DNA of 6,817 bases from Desulfobacteraceae bacterium (lineage in GTDB: Bacteria; Desulfobacterota; Desulfobacteria; Desulfobacterales; Desulfobacteraceae): NCBI GenBank assembly GCA_015486915.1, contig WFQS01000424.1, forward strand, positions 1 through 6,817, given 5' to 3'. The notes beneath the pieces were generated by a model. The model had not been told where the DNA came from and did not search any database. It saw only the letters and a list, made by a program, of their open reading frames with translations. Shown here in pieces: positions 4,379-6,817 of the stretch (positions within the stretch are counted from its first letter, which is position 1; every line of letters begins with the position of its first letter). The translations under genes were made by a program, and so were the position numbers.

Positions 4379-6817
4379 ATGGATTATGAAGAAATGAAAA
4401 AATTAGTGGATAAGCTTTCCTGTGATTTTGTTCTTGCAGACTTTAAAGAACCCGAGACTTTATCCTGTCTGCTGCCGGTTTTAAAGAATTTACATGGGAA
4501 ATGTATTCAATTATCCTTTAATGACCAGGCAGATGATATTTTAAAGGCAAAAAAAATTATAAAAACCCTTATAAAAGATAATCCTGCTGATTCTGATGGA
4601 AAAATGGCAGCTCTTGGGGAATTGATAACAGGATTGTCCTCGTTGGTGAATTGTTCCGGTATATCCGGTAAGGGGCAGGATTTAACGGGAGCTTTCACAG
4701 CATCCCGTTCAGAAACTTCATATCCTGTTCCGGATAATTCAACTCTGATCAGGACAGAGAAAAATCTTGAAAAATTTTCCATTCTCACCGGCAGGTTCTG
4801 TCCCGGGGAAATCATGGATATTGGTTCCATGATAAATATTTTAGAAGAACTGATTGACTCCTCAAAGGGAAAAAAATTTATTACCTTCCGTGAGGTCTGT
4901 ATTGCCTGCAGAAATTATGTGGAAAATATGACCTCACAGCATATTAATAATACAAAACCCGTTGAAGATGCAATAGTTCTCCTGAAATCCATTTTAAGGC
5001 ACATAAAAGGCAACAAAGCTTTTGTATTTGATTATTCCGATGTTCTGGAATTATTGGATATCAGATTTAAAGAAAGTCAGAAATTCAATGAAATACAGGA
5101 AATTACCGGAGAAACGGAAGACCGGAAGGATTCACATCAGGTATCATCTGAATTGATTGAAGAAGTATCTGATGTAAAAATATCGGACGAAAACAGAGCA
5201 CCAGAAAAAATATCGGATGATGATATGGAAATTCTCGTTGATTTTATATCTGAAGCAAAAGAGAATCTTGATACCATAGAAGTTAATCTGATTGATCTGG
5301 AGCAGGATCCCCATGACATGGAAATCATCAATGAGATTTTTCGCCCCTTTCATACCATTAAAGGGGTTTCAGGATTTTTATCCCTTAAAAAAATCAACAA
5401 GCTTGCACATACCACGGAAAACCTTCTTGACAGTGCAAGAAGCGGGGATTTTTTAATAAACAATGCTGCAACTGATGCCATACTTGAATCGGTTGATTTT
5501 TTAAAGGTTTTAATTGAAAGAGTAAGACAGGGGACGGAAACCGGATTCATGCCTTCAGATGATGATATTGATATTAATTCATTAAAAAGCAGACTGCAGC
5601 AGTTGCAGATTGATCTTACAAAAGAATATAAAAAACCCATAGGTGATATACTTGTTAATAAGGGCGTTGTTGCAAGGGAAAGTATTGACCAGGCCCTTGA
5701 AGCGCAAACAGAATTTCCCGATAAAAAAATCGGTGAAATCCTTGTGGAAACAAAGAAAGCATCTCCTGTCCAGATAGCTTCCGCCCTTATGGAACAAAAT
5801 CCCGTAAAAAAACATGTTGCAACCCAGGTCAAGGTAAGTACGGATAAACTTGATGACCTTGTGGATTATGCAGGAGAGCTTGTAATTGCCCAGTCCATGC
5901 TCAGACAGAAAACAGCCCATGATCAGGCTTTGAGCCAGAGTGTTGCTCAATTGGGACAGATTGTAACCAATATGCAGAACATTGCCATGTCAATGCGGAT
6001 GATACCCATCAAAACAACTTTTACAAAAATGATACGTCTTGTAAGGGATCTAACGAGAAAATCGGGAAAAGAGGTTGTCCTGAATATGATGGGTGAAGAC
6101 ACGGAAATAGACAGAAATGTTGTGGATGCACTTTATGAACCCATGGTGCACATGATCAGAAATTCCGTTGATCACGGAATTGAGCCTGCATCTGTCCGCC
6201 TTGAACAGGGAAAGCCACCTGGGGGAGAGATTGTTCTCAGGGCTTATCATAAAGGCGGCCATATCATTATTGAGATCGAAGATGACGGAAAAGGCCTTGA
6301 CAGGGATGCCATACTTGCAAAAGCTAAGAAAACTGGTCTTGTTCAGGGAAGCGAACAGTTGGCAGATTCCCAGATCTATGATCTTATTCTCCAGCCCGGA
6401 TTTTCCACTGCTGAAAAAATAACGGATGTATCCGGCAGGGGCGTTGGCATGGATGTTGTCAAAGACGGGATTGAAAAATTCAGGGGACAGTTGGATATTA
6501 AATCTTCAAAAGGAAAAGGAACAAAATTTACAATAAGCCTGCCGCTGACTCTCGCTATTATTGACGGAATGCTGGTTAAAGTGGACAATGAGAGATATGT
6601 GATCCCCACCATTGCCATTGAAAAAGCATTCAAACCGGGGGAAAAAGATCATTTCACCGTCAGGGCAAAGGGTGAAATGATAAGTGACAGGGGCAGTTTG
6701 ATTCCATTAATCCGGCTGAATGAAATTTATTCCACGGGTACGGGAAAAAAAGACATTCATGACTGTCTTGTTGTTGTGGTTGAATCAAAGGGAGAAAGAA
6801 AAGCTCTTCTCATTGAT
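4379..6817 (+). CDS. cheA: Chemotaxis histidine kinase CheA, 3' end cut by the window
   Basis: Cytoplasmic kinase that autophosphorylates under receptor/CheW control and passes the phosphate to response regulators. The 813 visible residues start with a mostly helical, unrecognised region (1-279, acidic linker near its end). HPt/P1 is at 280-385, with the phospho-accepting His325 in FHTIKGVSGFL and the supporting Glu347. A tandem MshEN-like motif is at 420-473 where P2 would be expected. The dimerisation domain starts near 484 (KVSTDKLDDLVDYAGELV). The ATPase has its N-box at H591/N595/DHG598-600, DDGKG at 635-639, PGFS at 673-676, GRGVG at 686-690 and GKGT at 712-715; all the key residues look intact. 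The CheW-like P5 begins near 727 and is cut at the edge. The ATG at 4379 follows GAAGGTGAG by six bases; upstream in frame there is no other ATG, GTG or TTG before the TAA at 4298. It follows the receptor gene by 175 nt. Confidence 0.97.
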   Translation, partial: MDYEEMKKLVDKLSCDFVLADFKEPETLSCLLPVLKNLHGKCIQLSFNDQADDILKAKKIIKTLIKDNPADSDGKMAALGELITGLSSLVNCSGISGKGQDLTGAFTASRSETSYPVPDNSTLIRTEKNLEKFSILTGRFCPGEIMDIGSMINILEELIDSSKGKKFITFREVCIACRNYVENMTSQHINNTKPVEDAIVLLKSILRHIKGNKAFVFDYSDVLELLDIRFKESQKFNEIQEITGETEDRKDSHQVSSELIEEVSDVKISDENRAPEKISDDDMEILVDFISEAKENLDTIEVNLIDLEQDPHDMEIINEIFRPFHTIKGVSGFLSLKKINKLAHTTENLLDSARSGDFLINNAATDAILESVDFLKVLIERVRQGTETGFMPSDDDIDINSLKSRLQQLQIDLTKEYKKPIGDILVNKGVVARESIDQALEAQTEFPDKKIGEILVETKKASPVQIASALMEQNPVKKHVATQVKVSTDKLDDLVDYAGELVIAQSMLRQKTAHDQALSQSVAQLGQIVTNMQNIAMSMRMIPIKTTFTKMIRLVRDLTRKSGKEVVLNMMGEDTEIDRNVVDALYEPMVHMIRNSVDHGIEPASVRLEQGKPPGGEIVLRAYHKGGHIIIEIEDDGKGLDRDAILAKAKKTGLVQGSEQLADSQIYDLILQPGFSTAEKITDVSGRGVGMDVVKDGIEKFRGQLDIKSSKGKGTKFTISLPLTLAIIDGMLVKVDNERYVIPTIAIEKAFKPGEKDHFTVRAKGEMISDRGSLIPLIRLNEIYSTGTGKKDIHDCLVVVVESKGERKALLID

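Noticed and set aside
4507..4830. Minus-strand 107-codon frame opposite the cheA N-terminus
   Set aside because: The plus-strand frame is continuous with conserved CheA domains and has a proper ribosome binding site; the antisense frame has no recognisable features.
5350..5950. Overlapping minus-strand frames of 160 and 122 codons inside cheA
   Set aside because: They lie opposite the HPt and dimerisation domains of CheA, and their peptides are Ser/Cys/Phe-rich in the manner of antisense translation.
6168..6422. Plus-strand 84-codon frame in another register within the CheA ATPase domain
   Set aside because: The in-register CheA frame carries all the ATP-binding boxes through this stretch without interruption, so there is no frameshift.

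Overview
The window holds the front part of a bacterial chemotaxis operon. It is AT-rich, with many TTT, AAA and ATA codons and strong AAAAGGAG-type ribosome binding sites. The gene order is small receiver-like ORF, cheW, mcp and cheA, all on the + strand. The receptor family (Cache modules with DFAPYAPSN and SDSFLDP blocks), the CheA phosphorylation site context (FHTIKGVSGFL) and the long CheA N-terminus recall Desulfobacterales-type deltaproteobacteria (Desulfobacterota). That placement is inferred from remembered family patterns; no search was run.

Layout. Positions 1-371 are a very AT-rich stretch with no convincing gene. It contains a ribosome-binding-like site on the minus strand at the left edge (suggesting a divergent gene just outside), a 10-bp palindrome, a 12-base motif repeated exactly 100 bp apart, a candidate sigma-70 promoter, and a small GC-rich hairpin directly upstream of the first ORF. 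Positions 372-752 encode a 126-residue protein that reads like a CheY-fold receiver without a working phosphorylation site. A 154-nt gap with a foldable leader precedes cheW (907-1419). After a 54-nt gap comes a 909-residue transmembrane chemoreceptor (1474-4203) whose sensor module is tandemly duplicated and which ends in a CheR-docking-like pentapeptide, NFEDF. A 175-nt gap carries an unusually GC-rich, strongly structured element (about 4241-4329). cheA starts at 4379 and runs off the right edge after 813 codons.

How the parts fit. The receptor senses a small ligand outside the membrane and controls CheA autophosphorylation through CheW. CheA would phosphorylate response regulators encoded elsewhere, probably just downstream. 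The CheA is non-standard in two ways: its phosphoryl-accepting histidine is at residue 325, behind an unrecognised N-terminal region of about 280 residues, and the segment between the HPt and dimerisation domains carries a 53-residue tandem motif resembling the MshEN (GspE N-terminal) c-di-GMP-binding fold where P2 would normally lie.

The core genes are ordinary chemotaxis components. The points worth a second look are the pseudo-receiver, the duplicated sensor, the NFEDF tail, the two structured intergenic elements, the repeated 12-mer and the two CheA additions.
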